Origin: Clostridium magnum DSM 2767
GTDB lineage: Bacteria > Bacillota > Clostridia > Clostridiales > Clostridiaceae
NCBI RefSeq assembly: GCF_001623875.1
Contig: NZ_LWAE01000009.1
Coordinates: forward strand, 1 to 64,000
Length of the DNA: 64,000 nucleotides
Reading direction: 5' to 3'
Every line of letters begins with the position of its first letter. Position 1 is the stretch's first letter. Positions 1 through 8,159 of the stretch are shown one piece after another. The position numbers were made by a program, and so were the translations under genes. The notes below the pieces were generated by a model. It was given only the letters and a program-made list of their open reading frames with translations. It made no database searches and had not been told where the DNA came from.

Positions 1-899
1 TTTCAAGATTTTCAATAGTCACTTCACTTTTTTCACGGTTTAACTGTTTTACTTCTTGAATTATGTTCATATATCTTTTATCAAATCTTTTTAGCAAGAA
101 TATACTTCCTATATTAATTAGAAGACCAGCTAATGATGCATAAGCTGGAGCACTTTTACCTAACATTTTGTAGGTTGCACTTACAATTTTGCTGCAGGTA
201 AAAGATTGCTGCCATAAAGGCTGAAATATTCTTTCAGGCACATCTTTAGTATTGAACATATCAAAAATTGATGTAGACAGCACCAAATCACGAATGTTTT
301 TCATTCCTAAATAAGTTACTGCTTGTTTTATAGAATTTGTTTTCACTCCATAATATGTTGAATTTGCAACTCGAAGCAGCTTTGCTGCCATTGACGGGTC
401 ACTTCCAATAGCATCTGCAATATCCTGCATTTCACTATCGTTATCAATTAACTCTATTATTTTTGATAGCTAGCACGAATAGTAGGAAGCTCATTTAAGT
501 TTACAATATAAGAAAAAAGATTTGATTTTTTAAGTCTTTCCTCTGTTTCAAAAATCTTATTAGCTAGTACTATGATATTCTGATCCCACGGTTTTAAAAT
601 ACATGTTTTAGCAATATTTTTTTGGACTGCATTAAATATTACTGACTCCTCTTCTTTTCCACCTAATATTACTCTTATAACATCGGGAAACTTTTCCTTT
701 ATCTTTAACAAAAGACCTTTCCATCTGGCATAATCATTTTAAAATCAGCAAATATCATATTAACATTTTCATTTTCCATTAATTTAAAGGCATCTTGTAC
801 ATTAGTAGCAGTAATTACATCATAATTATTTCTTAAAACTGATACAGCTTTTTCTATTTCAAAAACATCTCTATCAACTAAAAGAATTTTACCAAACAA
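1..899 (-). pseudogene. REC-HDOD signalling protein, frameshifted, runs off the left edge
   Basis: The minus strand encodes a response-regulator receiver domain (start GKILLVDRD, then a FADFKM segment) followed by an HDOD domain (IGSDPSMAAKLLRVANSTYY and on to the window edge). The frame breaks twice: near 711-720, where one base is missing after the PDGK codons, and near 465-475, just before LSKIIELIDND. Each break looks like a single-base loss. The GGGAGGG Shine-Dalgarno abuts the ATG at 905, so the TTG at 899 is a better-spaced start. REC-HDOD proteins couple phosphorylation signals to c-di-GMP or stress output. This copy is either decayed or carries sequencing errors, because the neighbouring HAD gene has the same type of lesion. 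Confidence 0.7.
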
Positions 900-1024
900 G
901 CTCATCCCTCCCAAAGGAAAAAATATTACTAAAGTTATTACTTTATCTCCCAACAAACACCAATGTATTAATTATATATTATTTATACTAATGTGTCTAA
1001 TTATTAACCTGCTTATATAAAAAA

Positions 1025-1062
1025 TATCTACCATCTTTCAAAATTTAGAAATCAAGTAGATA
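1025..1062 (-). terminator. Stem-loop after the HAD gene
   Basis: TATCTAC (1025-1031) pairs with GTAGATA (1056-1062), and a T-run follows on the minus strand. It lies about 30 bases beyond the restored stop of the HAD gene. The stem is only 7 bp with a long loop. Confidence 0.4.
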
Positions 1063-1091
1063 CTTTTTATTATGAAGCTTTTTATACTAAG

Positions 1092-1875
1092 CTATAGAAC
1101 TTGGCTTTTTATGACTTCCAAAACACCATTTTCATTATTACTCTTAGCCATAAATCTGGCATGTTGCTTTACTTTGTCAGGTGCATTTTCATTGCATAAC
1201 TATGATACGCTTCGTCAAACATAGACAAATCATTGAAGTAATCACCAAATACATTGTTTCCTCAGGTTTTATGTTAAATTTCTCTTGAAGATGTTTTATA
1301 GCTACACCTTTACTTACATCATGATTGATAATGTCTAACCAATTTTCTCCTGATACTGTGACTTGAAAAGTATTTCCAAAACGAGGTTCAAATATTTTAC
1401 TACAATTCTCAGCAGCCCCTTTGAAATCATATATTGTAAACTTTAGAATATCATCTTCTACTTCATTGAAATTATTCACAACTTCATACTTTAAATAATA
1501 CCTTTCAACTTCCTTTATAAATTTTTCATAATTTTTTTCAATATAGGCACCTTTTTTACCACACAGTACTGTTTCACAGCCTTCAATTTGCTTTGCTGTT
1601 TCTAAAAAAGAATCAACCATATCTTTATCTAATTTACTAGAATAAAGTTCTTCTCCCTCAAGAATTACATAACTTCCGTTTTCAGCTACATATATTATAT
1701 TCTCCTTGATTTTATCAAATTTATTTTTAATATTAAAATATTGTCTTCCACTAGCAACAGCAAATAATATATCTTTTTCTTTTAGCTTCATTATTATATC
1801 AAAGGTTTCTTCATTGAGTTTATCATATTGGTTTAATAATGTACCATCCATATCACTAGCTATAAGCTTTATCAT
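1092..1875 (-). pseudogene. Cof-type HAD-IIB phosphatase with two frameshifts
   Basis: The N-terminus MIKLIASDMDGTLL is the HAD motif I of Cof-type sugar-phosphate or flavin phosphatases. A cap domain follows, then the C-terminal Lys region (HDVSKGVAIKHL). Around 1265 the frame breaks just before the motif IV segment FGDYFNDLSMF. It breaks again near 1197, where AAAA stands in place of an expected A5 run. Restoring both gives a normal ending, EVIKSQVL, with a stop at 1092-1094 and a full-length protein of about 260 residues. As read, the product would stop at 228 residues without the motif IV aspartates. Homopolymer losses point to sequencing error or recent decay. The start at 1875 has a good AAAGGT ribosome site. 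Confidence 0.75.
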
Positions 1876-1896
1876 AAGTATTCTACCTTTCTTTAG

Positions 1897-3852
1897 TTAA
1901 TTTTTCTTCTTTATTTCTACAAAAGTATCATAATAAGCTACCTGTTTGCCCATATCAGAAACTTCATTTTTAGTTAAGAAGTTTGGATTTGAATTTTTTT
2001 CCCACCAACCTACCTCCATATGAACTATATTACCCAAAATTCTATCAGTTATATTTATTCGTACATCTATTTCTCCACAATCAGACTTTAAAGTAACAAC
2101 CTCTTCATTATGTAGATTATACTTTTGTGAAGTATTTTTACCTACATAAGCTACGGCAATTCCATCCACATCCTTAAAACCTTGAGACATGAGAGATCTT
2201 TTAGGATGGGTGGTCAAAAGCCTAAGTTTAGATTTTTTTTCATTAATATAAACCGGAATTGGACTTAAGTTATCATTTTTTGCACTTTCAGAGTATATCT
2301 CTATTTTCTTAGATGGTGTATCAAATATTAAATCCTTCCAAGCAATATCAATTTCCTGTATAGTTACGTATTCATTTTTTATTTTTTCAAGAGTAACTCC
2401 TCTTTCTTCTAAGGGTTTTATAATTTCACCTAAATACTCTTTCTTAGATACATAGGGATAATCCTTAATTTCCATTTTTCTTGCAAGCTCTCTAAAGAAA
2501 TAGTATTCATCCATCAATTTATGTTTAGGTTCTACACATTTTTCGTTATATATTATATATGGATTACTCATTGAGGAATATAGCAAGTCCTCACTTTCAA
2601 AAGTATTTGTACACGGAATAATTAAATCACAATGTTTTGCTGTATCTGTTAAAAACATATCTATGCACACTTTAAATTCTATACTTTTAAAAGTCTTTGT
2701 AAATTCATTTAAATTAGGCCATTGATTAAGAGGATTGGCTTTACTTATGAATATAGCCTTTACATTGTCTTTTGCATATTGGGCAAATTTATTCAAATCA
2801 AAGTATCTTTCCTTAGAAGCATATTTATGACTATTATATGGATCTAAATTTAATACACTAGGATATACTTTATTATTGTAATTTACACCTCCACCCTTTT
2901 TTCCTATATTTCCTGTTATAGACGCTAAAGCGTCTATGGCTCTTATTGTATTGCCACCGTTTTTATATCTCTGCACTCCATACCCTATGTATATAGTACT
3001 ATACTTTTCTTTAGCATAAAGATAAGTAAGTTCTCTTATTGTATTTATATCCACTCCACATTCATCACATAAATAGTTTAGGTCTAAAGTATTTAAATAA
3101 TCCTTATACTCCTCAAAACCTATAACATTTTCCTTTATAAACTCTATATCCTGCAAATTTTCCTCTATTATTACTTTTGTCATTGCCATAGCAAGAGCAG
3201 CATCTGTAGATGGATTAATCCTTATATGAATATCCGCACTGTTAGCAGTGTCTGTAATAATCGGGTCTATTACTATTATTTTAGCGCCCTTCTCTTTTGC
3301 TTTTTTAATTCTATGAAACAAATGTATATGTGAATTTGCTGGATTTTTACTCCAAAGTATTATATTTTTTGCATTTAGAACATCATCTATAAAATGGGAC
3401 TTATTATATCCAAAATCGTATTTTTGAGCTTTAGTGCCAGCACTCCAACAGGTTCCTCCATCCGCTTTAGTGATGCCACCATAAAAATTGAAAAATATAT
3501 CTTCTATTCCTTTTAGTATAGAACCTGAGCCTGATTCACTATAATGCATTACAGAATTTGAAGAATACTTTTCTTTATAATACTTTAGTTTATTTGCAAT
3601 TATATCTATAGCTTCTTCGAAGCTTATGTTTGTCCACTTTCCATTTTCTTTTTTCATCGGAGAATATAATCTGTCTTTATCACTCAATCGTTTTAGATGA
3701 TTTCTTCCTTTTTCACACATTATACCTTTTGTATAAGGATGATTTTTATCCCCTTCTATTTTTACTATCTCATTATTCTCAACATATACATTTAGTTTAC
3801 AGCAACCAAAACAATCAAGAGTGCATCCGTGACTTTTCATATCTTGCAACAT
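1897..3852 (-). CDS. Molybdopterin-dependent oxidoreductase, single-subunit type
   Basis: About 651 residues of the molybdopterin oxidoreductase (BisC/FdhA/PhsA) superfamily. The N-terminal [4Fe-4S] site is CTLDCFGCC followed by the later Cys of IMCEKGRNH. The GGTCWSAGTK segment holds a cysteine at the usual metal-ligand position, so a cysteine-ligated Mo or W enzyme is likely rather than selenocysteine or serine. The C-terminal dinucleotide-binding domain contains TTHPKRSLMSQGF. No Tat signal is present, so it should be cytoplasmic. The frame is open to 3906, but AGGAAGG at 3853-3859 favours a start at 3852 or the ATG at 3840. No electron-transfer or membrane subunit is adjacent, and the substrate (formate, thiosulfate, other) cannot be told from sequence. 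Confidence 0.8.
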   Translation of the reverse strand: MLQDMKSHGCTLDCFGCCKLNVYVENNEIVKIEGDKNHPYTKGIMCEKGRNHLKRLSDKDRLYSPMKKENGKWTNISFEEAIDIIANKLKYYKEKYSSNSVMHYSESGSGSILKGIEDIFFNFYGGITKADGGTCWSAGTKAQKYDFGYNKSHFIDDVLNAKNIILWSKNPANSHIHLFHRIKKAKEKGAKIIVIDPIITDTANSADIHIRINPSTDAALAMAMTKVIIEENLQDIEFIKENVIGFEEYKDYLNTLDLNYLCDECGVDINTIRELTYLYAKEKYSTIYIGYGVQRYKNGGNTIRAIDALASITGNIGKKGGGVNYNNKVYPSVLNLDPYNSHKYASKERYFDLNKFAQYAKDNVKAIFISKANPLNQWPNLNEFTKTFKSIEFKVCIDMFLTDTAKHCDLIIPCTNTFESEDLLYSSMSNPYIIYNEKCVEPKHKLMDEYYFFRELARKMEIKDYPYVSKKEYLGEIIKPLEERGVTLEKIKNEYVTIQEIDIAWKDLIFDTPSKKIEIYSESAKNDNLSPIPVYINEKKSKLRLLTTHPKRSLMSQGFKDVDGIAVAYVGKNTSQKYNLHNEEVVTLKSDCGEIDVRINITDRILGNIVHMEVGWWEKNSNPNFLTKNEVSDMGKQVAYYDTFVEIKKKN

Positions 3853-3956
3853 CCTTCCTGTAATTTTATTAAGCATTATAACATACACAATAGAAAATAT
3901 CATCAAAATCTCTATAATTAGCCCCCTAGCCCATCATTAAAAGAGTTATTAACAAC

Positions 3957-4122
3957 TTAAAAGCCAATGCTTAAATTTATCCGATAACTACCCGCTCTAA
4001 TACTCCCATCTTCTTCAAAATGGAAGTAAAGAGCGGCTACGTTCCTCGTTCAACTAGGAATCAGGTGGAGTTTGAAACTCCATCTGATTCAAGTTTTCAC
4101 TTCATCAAACATTGGCTTTTAA
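3957..4122. repeat. Dispersed structured repeat, copy A, inside a 13-bp inverted repeat
   Basis: The repeat core (3978-4105) begins TTATCCGATAACTACCCGC and ends near CTTCAT. It contains two foldable parts: CCGCTCT (3992-3998) with AGAGCGG (4030-4036), and the hairpin arms around AATCAGGTGGAGTTT (4069-4083 region) and AAACTCCATCTGATT. A perfect inverted repeat, TTAAAAGCCAATG (3957-3969) and CATTGGCTTTTAA (4110-4122), brackets this copy only. It fills the gap between rpe and the molybdopterin enzyme gene. Confidence 0.8.
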
Positions 4123-4208
4123 TTAAATCTTATTAATTAGTTTTAAATTGGTTAGTTAGTTTCTCTAAATTTGCTGACATTTGGCCAAAACTTTGCGCCG
4201 ATGCTATC

Positions 4209-4859
4209 TTAAAGGTCTCCTCTTAACTCCTTTATGTTTTGTGCTATCATACCATCTTTAAATACCGCTGATCCTGCAACAAATACATTGGCTCCATACT
4301 CTGCTACTTCCTTAATGTTATCCTTTCCTATGCCACCATCAACCTCAATCATAAGCTCCTTATTAAATTTATTACCTAGAACTTTTAGTTCTTTAATTTT
4401 TTCTGAGCAGTAATGTATATATTTTTGTCCCCCAAATCCTGGGTTTACAGTCATTATAAGTACCATATCTAAATTAGGTATTAGATATTTTATACTTTCT
4501 ACTGGTGTAGCTGGGTTTAAAGCTACGGCAGCCTTTATTCCAAAACTCTTAATATAATTTATAGTTCTATCTATATGTCTGTCCGCTTCATAATGTACTG
4601 TTATAATATCCGCTCCAGCCTTTACAAAATCCTCTATATATCTTGATGGTTCCTCTATCATTAAATGTACATCAAAGGGAAGCTTTGTTAAGTTCCTTAT
4701 ACTTTTAATGATCGGTATACCAAACGATATGTTAGGTACAAACATTCCATCCATTACATCTATATGAACTAAATCTGCTCCGTTTTTTTCTAAACTTTTA
4801 ATATCTTCTCCTAGTTTAGAAAAGTCTGCAGATAATATTGAAGGGGCTATTTTAATCAT
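4209..4859 (-). CDS. rpe: Ribulose-phosphate 3-epimerase
   Basis: A 216-residue TIM-barrel epimerase that interconverts D-ribulose 5-phosphate and D-xylulose 5-phosphate. Family marks are complete: IAPSILSADF at the start, HIDVMDGMFVPN, the metal-binding VHYEA, MTVNPGFGGQ and the C-terminal IEVDGGIG. Length is typical. The start at 4859 has a strong GAGGAGG ribosome site. It is the last gene of a pentose-phosphate cluster (transketolase, PFK, rpe). An IS110 element now separates it from pfkA, so it may need its own promoter or one supplied by the element. Confidence 0.96.
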   Translation of the reverse strand: MIKIAPSILSADFSKLGEDIKSLEKNGADLVHIDVMDGMFVPNISFGIPIIKSIRNLTKLPFDVHLMIEEPSRYIEDFVKAGADIITVHYEADRHIDRTINYIKSFGIKAAVALNPATPVESIKYLIPNLDMVLIMTVNPGFGGQKYIHYCSEKIKELKVLGNKFNKELMIEVDGGIGKDNIKEVAEYGANVFVAGSAVFKDGMIAQNIKELRGDL

Positions 4860-4878
4860 AATTTCTTCCTCCTCGTAT

Positions 4879-4918
4879 AATAAGTTTATAGCAGTTATTT
4901 ACTGCCTATAAACTTATT
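4879..4918. promoter_or_regulatory. Long stem-loop directly upstream of rpe
   Basis: AATAAGTTTATAGCAGT (4879-4895) pairs with ACTGCCTATAAACTTATT (4901-4918) with one bulge. The T-rich tail is on the plus strand, so it would terminate rightward transcription, yet no plus-strand gene ends here. On the minus strand it lies in the rpe leader, 20 bases before the start. Confidence 0.5.
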
Positions 4919-5104
4919 TATTTTTTATATTTTGTATAGATTAAGAAAGCATCTCAATTTTTCTAGTGGGGATTCTCCCAATTCAGTATTGCTGATTCTT
5001 ATACTTTCCGATCTATACTGTTTTAACCTACTATTTATTAAAGGATTTTCTAATGCTAAAATAGTCATAACGGAACTTTAGCGAAGGTTACTGCTGTATT
5101 CCTC

Positions 5105-5259
5105 CTGCAAAACACATTGTGTTATTGCCTGTAAAGCTTGCAGCCTGACCAAAGTATCATATTCTGCTTACACAAATGTTGCATCTCCTTTCGCAGCCAC
5201 CAGCAAGGTTTTGCGTCTGGATGAATGCTAATTACGCGAGGTTGCAGTTAGTACTTTGG
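5105..5259 (+). ncRNA. Candidate IS110 bridge RNA
   Basis: Several nested stems lie upstream of the transposase start. CTGCAA (5105-5110) pairs with TTGCAG (5138-5143) around the small hairpin AACACATTGTGTT (5111-5123). CCAAAGTA (5149-5156) pairs with TACTTTGG (5252-5259). Inside that, CCAG (5200-5203) pairs with CTGG (5217-5220), with GCAA/TTGC in its interior. IS110 elements are known to express a multi-loop bridge RNA from the upstream noncoding end that guides target choice. Assigning that role here is inference from position and fold; the loops have not been matched to a target. Confidence 0.5.
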
Positions 5260-5311
5260 ATTAGGATAATCCTTTCTAATTTCCTCATTATTTTTGAAAG
5301 GTGGTGATTTC

Positions 5312-6586
5312 ATGAAGAAATTAGATTACTTATCAACTCTATTTGTTGGTATCGATATTGGTGCGAGACAAAATGTTGTCTCTGCTATTAATTTTGAACA
5401 GGAATTCTTGATTAAGATGAAACCTGTTCCTAATACGCAATTTGGTGCAGAGCAACTTGAATCCATGCTTGTTAAGGTTTTAGAAAACAATACTTTTAAA
5501 GCTGTTATAATCGGCTTAGAATCTACTTCCTTTTATGGAGTACATATAGCCAATTTTTTATCTGCTAGTGAAAAACTTATGACTTACAAACCTTATGTTT
5601 ACTGCTTGAATCCTAAGGAAGTTGCTAACTACAAAGAATCCTTTAATTCTCTTGATAAAAATGATGGCATTGACTCTTTTGTTATTGCTGACTTTGCAAG
5701 AGTTGGCAGAATTCATATTGAACCTTGGCGTGGTTCTCAATATCTTGCTCTGCAAAGACTTACAAGGCACAGACTTCATATTGTTGAATGCTTAACTAGA
5801 GAAAAAACTTACATGTTATCCAATGTATTTCTTAAGTTCAGCGAATTTGCATTATTACAGGGAGAAGATCATCCTTTTTCTAATAAATACGGTGCTACCG
5901 CATCTTCAATACTTACTGAATTTCTATCTTCCGAAGATATTGCAAATACATCAATTGAAGAACTTGTTGACTTCGTCAATAGAAAAAGTCGGAAAAGGAT
6001 TTCTAATCCTCAGATGACTGCTGAAATTTTGCAGCAAGCTGCACGTAATTCATACCGTCTTGATAAATGTTTGTATGAGCCATTAACAACCTCTATTGCT
6101 TGTTCTTTCAACTGTATTCAGGCTTTTGATAAAGAACTTAAAGGTATTAACAAAGCCATTGAAAAAGCTGTTATGGGAATGAATCCTGTGGAATACAAAA
6201 TATTAATGTCTATTCCTGGTTTTGGCCCTGTTTACTCCAGTGGCATTCTTGCTGAATTAGGAAGTGTGCATGCATTTCCTAGTAATGATGCTATTGCTAA
6301 ATACGCTGGCATCGTGTGGAAAGAAAATCAATCTGGAGGTTTTAAAGCTGAAAATACACCTATGAACAAAGCTGGTAACCGTTATTTACGCTATTATCTC
6401 ATAGAAGCTGCAGGAAGTGTTGTTTGCCATATTCCTGAATATCAAGAGTTCTATCAGAAGAAATTTGCTGAAGTAACTACACATCAGCACAAACGAGCAC
6501 TCGCGCTAACATCTCGTAAACTTATTCGTATGATTTTTGGATTGCTGGCTAAAAATCAGCTCTACTCTTCAAATAGAGTAGATTAA
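5312..6586 (+). CDS. IS110-family transposase (DEDD)
   Basis: About 424 residues. The N-terminal RuvC-like domain shows the DEDD residues in FVGIDIGARQN, IIGLESTSFYG and KNDGIDSFVIAD. The C-terminal Tnp domain has SIPGFGPVYSSGILAELG, KYAGIVWKENQSGGF (holding the conserved serine) and NRYLRYYLIEAA. These enzymes catalyse RNA-guided recombination using the element's bridge RNA. AAGGTGGTG five bases upstream supports the ATG at 5312. The reading frame is intact, so the element could be active. It is the only clear plus-strand gene in the first 27 kb. Confidence 0.93.
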   Translation: MKKLDYLSTLFVGIDIGARQNVVSAINFEQEFLIKMKPVPNTQFGAEQLESMLVKVLENNTFKAVIIGLESTSFYGVHIANFLSASEKLMTYKPYVYCLNPKEVANYKESFNSLDKNDGIDSFVIADFARVGRIHIEPWRGSQYLALQRLTRHRLHIVECLTREKTYMLSNVFLKFSEFALLQGEDHPFSNKYGATASSILTEFLSSEDIANTSIEELVDFVNRKSRKRISNPQMTAEILQQAARNSYRLDKCLYEPLTTSIACSFNCIQAFDKELKGINKAIEKAVMGMNPVEYKILMSIPGFGPVYSSGILAELGSVHAFPSNDAIAKYAGIVWKENQSGGFKAENTPMNKAGNRYLRYYLIEAAGSVVCHIPEYQEFYQKKFAEVTTHQHKRALALTSRKLIRMIFGLLAKNQLYSSNRVD

Positions 6587-6808
6587 TCTATATAAATTAT
6601 ACGAACATACTTTCTCATTGGACTGTATGTTTATTAAGGTTACCCATTTTTAAAGAAATCATTTGATTTTCTTTTCATTTTGTTCTTGACATATTACCAA
6701 ATTGCTTAATAGGCTTTCATATTCTCTACCTTTTTGCTTATATTGATTTAAACCAACAAAAATCCAAATTAATAATTAGAAAAAATAATAATTTAAATGT
6801 TCATATTA

Positions 6809-6842
6809 TTAAAGTGGTATTTGTATAAAAATACCACTTTAA
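6809..6842 (-). terminator. Terminator after pfkA
   Basis: TTAAAGTGGTATTT (6809-6822) and AAATACCACTTTAA (6829-6842) form a perfect 14-bp stem 40 bases beyond the pfkA stop. The 6587-6883 interval otherwise holds only the IS tail and AT-rich DNA. Confidence 0.75.
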
Positions 6843-6883
6843 TTTATCCTTTTCTTAAATTTTAATTTAAAACTTTAGGTTGA

Positions 6884-7837
6884 TTAATGTAAGAGTACAT
6901 CTAGTATATTGTAGTTGTCCTGCTTAACATTAACTTCAGTATTAACATTTTCAAGTTCTACATCTATTATTTTATTATTTTTAACTCCAACAGCTCGTCC
7001 TGAATAACCACTAATTAATAAATCTACTGCTCTTATTCCCATTTTACTTGCTAATACCCTGTCAAAGGCTGATGGATTCCCTCCTCTTTGTATAAAGCCT
7101 AATACAGTAGTTCTTACACTAATCTTTAATTTTTCTTCGATGTATTTTTGAAGTTCCTGTAAATCGTACATTCTTTCTGTTATTATAACTATATTGTCTT
7201 TTTTTCCATTACTCATTCTTAACCTTAATTTTGAGCATATAGTATCAAAATCTAATTTTTTTTCTGGAGTCGATATTATTTCGCCACCACCTGCTAAGGC
7301 CGAGTATAAAGCTAAATCACCACAATATCTTCCCATAACCTCCACTATAGTAGTTTTGTCATGTGAATAATCAGTATCTCTTATTTTACCAATACACTCC
7401 AGCACAGTATTTAAAGTAGTATCAAAGCCTATAGAATAATCAGTATAGGCCAAATCATTATCTATTGTTCCTGGTATACCTATGACTTTAATGCCTAATT
7501 CATGGAGTTTCTCTGCTCCTCTGAAAGATCCTTCACCACCTATTACAACTAAAGCATCTATATCTAATTTTTTCAGTAATTCTAAAGCTTTCCTTCTTCC
7601 TAACTCCTCTACAAACTCCAAACATCTTGCAGTTTTTAAAATAGTTCCGCCTTTATCTGATATTTCTTCTACATCTAAAGAAGTTAATCTTTGAATATCA
7701 CCATCTATTAATCCTTGATATCCTCGTTTTATTCCTATTACTTCAATATTATTATAATTTGCTGCTTTTACTACTGCTCTTATAGCAGCATTCATTCCTG
7801 GAGCATCTCCTCCACTTGTTAAGACACCTAATCTCAT
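6884..7837 (-). CDS. pfkA: 6-phosphofructokinase, paralogue 1
   Basis: A 317-residue group A phosphofructokinase, which phosphorylates fructose 6-phosphate and possibly sedoheptulose 7-phosphate. Motifs are LTSGGDAPGMNAAIRAVV, the catalytic PGTIDNDLAYTDY, VMGRYCGDLALYSALAGG and TVLGFIQRGG. The normal GGDGS nucleotide motif reads GGEGS here, an Asp-to-Glu change that the second copy (59738-60688) does not share. The glycine after it is the residue seen in ATP-type rather than pyrophosphate-type enzymes. GGAGG at about 7848 places the start at 7837. It follows a broken rpiB and an MFS carrier in a cluster with transketolase and rpe, so it probably serves pentose or polyol catabolism rather than being the sole glycolytic enzyme. 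Confidence 0.93.
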   Translation of the reverse strand: MRLGVLTSGGDAPGMNAAIRAVVKAANYNNIEVIGIKRGYQGLIDGDIQRLTSLDVEEISDKGGTILKTARCLEFVEELGRRKALELLKKLDIDALVVIGGEGSFRGAEKLHELGIKVIGIPGTIDNDLAYTDYSIGFDTTLNTVLECIGKIRDTDYSHDKTTIVEVMGRYCGDLALYSALAGGGEIISTPEKKLDFDTICSKLRLRMSNGKKDNIVIITERMYDLQELQKYIEEKLKISVRTTVLGFIQRGGNPSAFDRVLASKMGIRAVDLLISGYSGRAVGVKNNKIIDVELENVNTEVNVKQDNYNILDVLLH

Positions 7838-7885
7838 TAGTATTACCTCCATTTTATATGATGTATATATAGTCTTCTTAAGTAA

Positions 7886-8081
7886 TTATTTGCAATATTT
7901 TTTCTCAATTTTACTTACAAGATCAATTCTTGTTTGGTGTCTTCCACCTTCAAACTTAGTATTTAACCATTCATCTACTATTAGCAAAGCTAATCCTTAT
8001 ATTCAATGCCTTTTTTTCAAGATTATTTTTTATTATCTCTTTTAATTCATATCCACCATGATCACAACCTATTGAAATCAT
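7886..8081 (-). pseudogene. rpiB (ribose-5-phosphate isomerase B) with internal deletion
   Basis: The start codon at 8081, with a GGTGG ribosome site, gives MISIGCDHGGYELKEIIK, the canonical RpiB N-terminus. The C-terminal part VDEWLNTKFEGGRHQ and the stop at 7886 are also recognisable. Between them roughly half the usual 150-residue protein is missing, and an A7 run (8 expected) adds a frameshift near KKGIEYKD. The active-site middle of the enzyme is lost. It lies just upstream of pfkA, consistent with a former mfs-rpiB-pfkA order. Confidence 0.82.
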
Positions 8082-8159
8082 ATTTACACCACCATTGCTT
8101 TTTATATTATAATAAATCATTTTCTACTGCTTTATATAACAGTAGAAAATGATTTAATC

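Larger units (their letters stand above)
5040..6620 (+). mobile_element. IS110-family insertion sequence (ends approximate)
   Basis: A single DEDD-type transposase gene is preceded by a structured noncoding stretch of about 250 bases and followed by a short tail. This is the layout of IS110 elements, which lack clear terminal inverted repeats. The boundaries cannot be read directly because no target duplication or inverted repeat marks them. It sits between pfkA and rpe. Confidence 0.75.

Noticed and set aside
457-956. Two separate small genes for the REC and linker parts
   Set aside because: They join as one REC-HDOD frame if single bases are restored, so separate genes are unlikely.
1092-1280. 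Programmed frameshifting in the HAD gene
   Set aside because: No slippery heptamer with a following stem is evident, and there are two independent breaks, one in a simple A-run.
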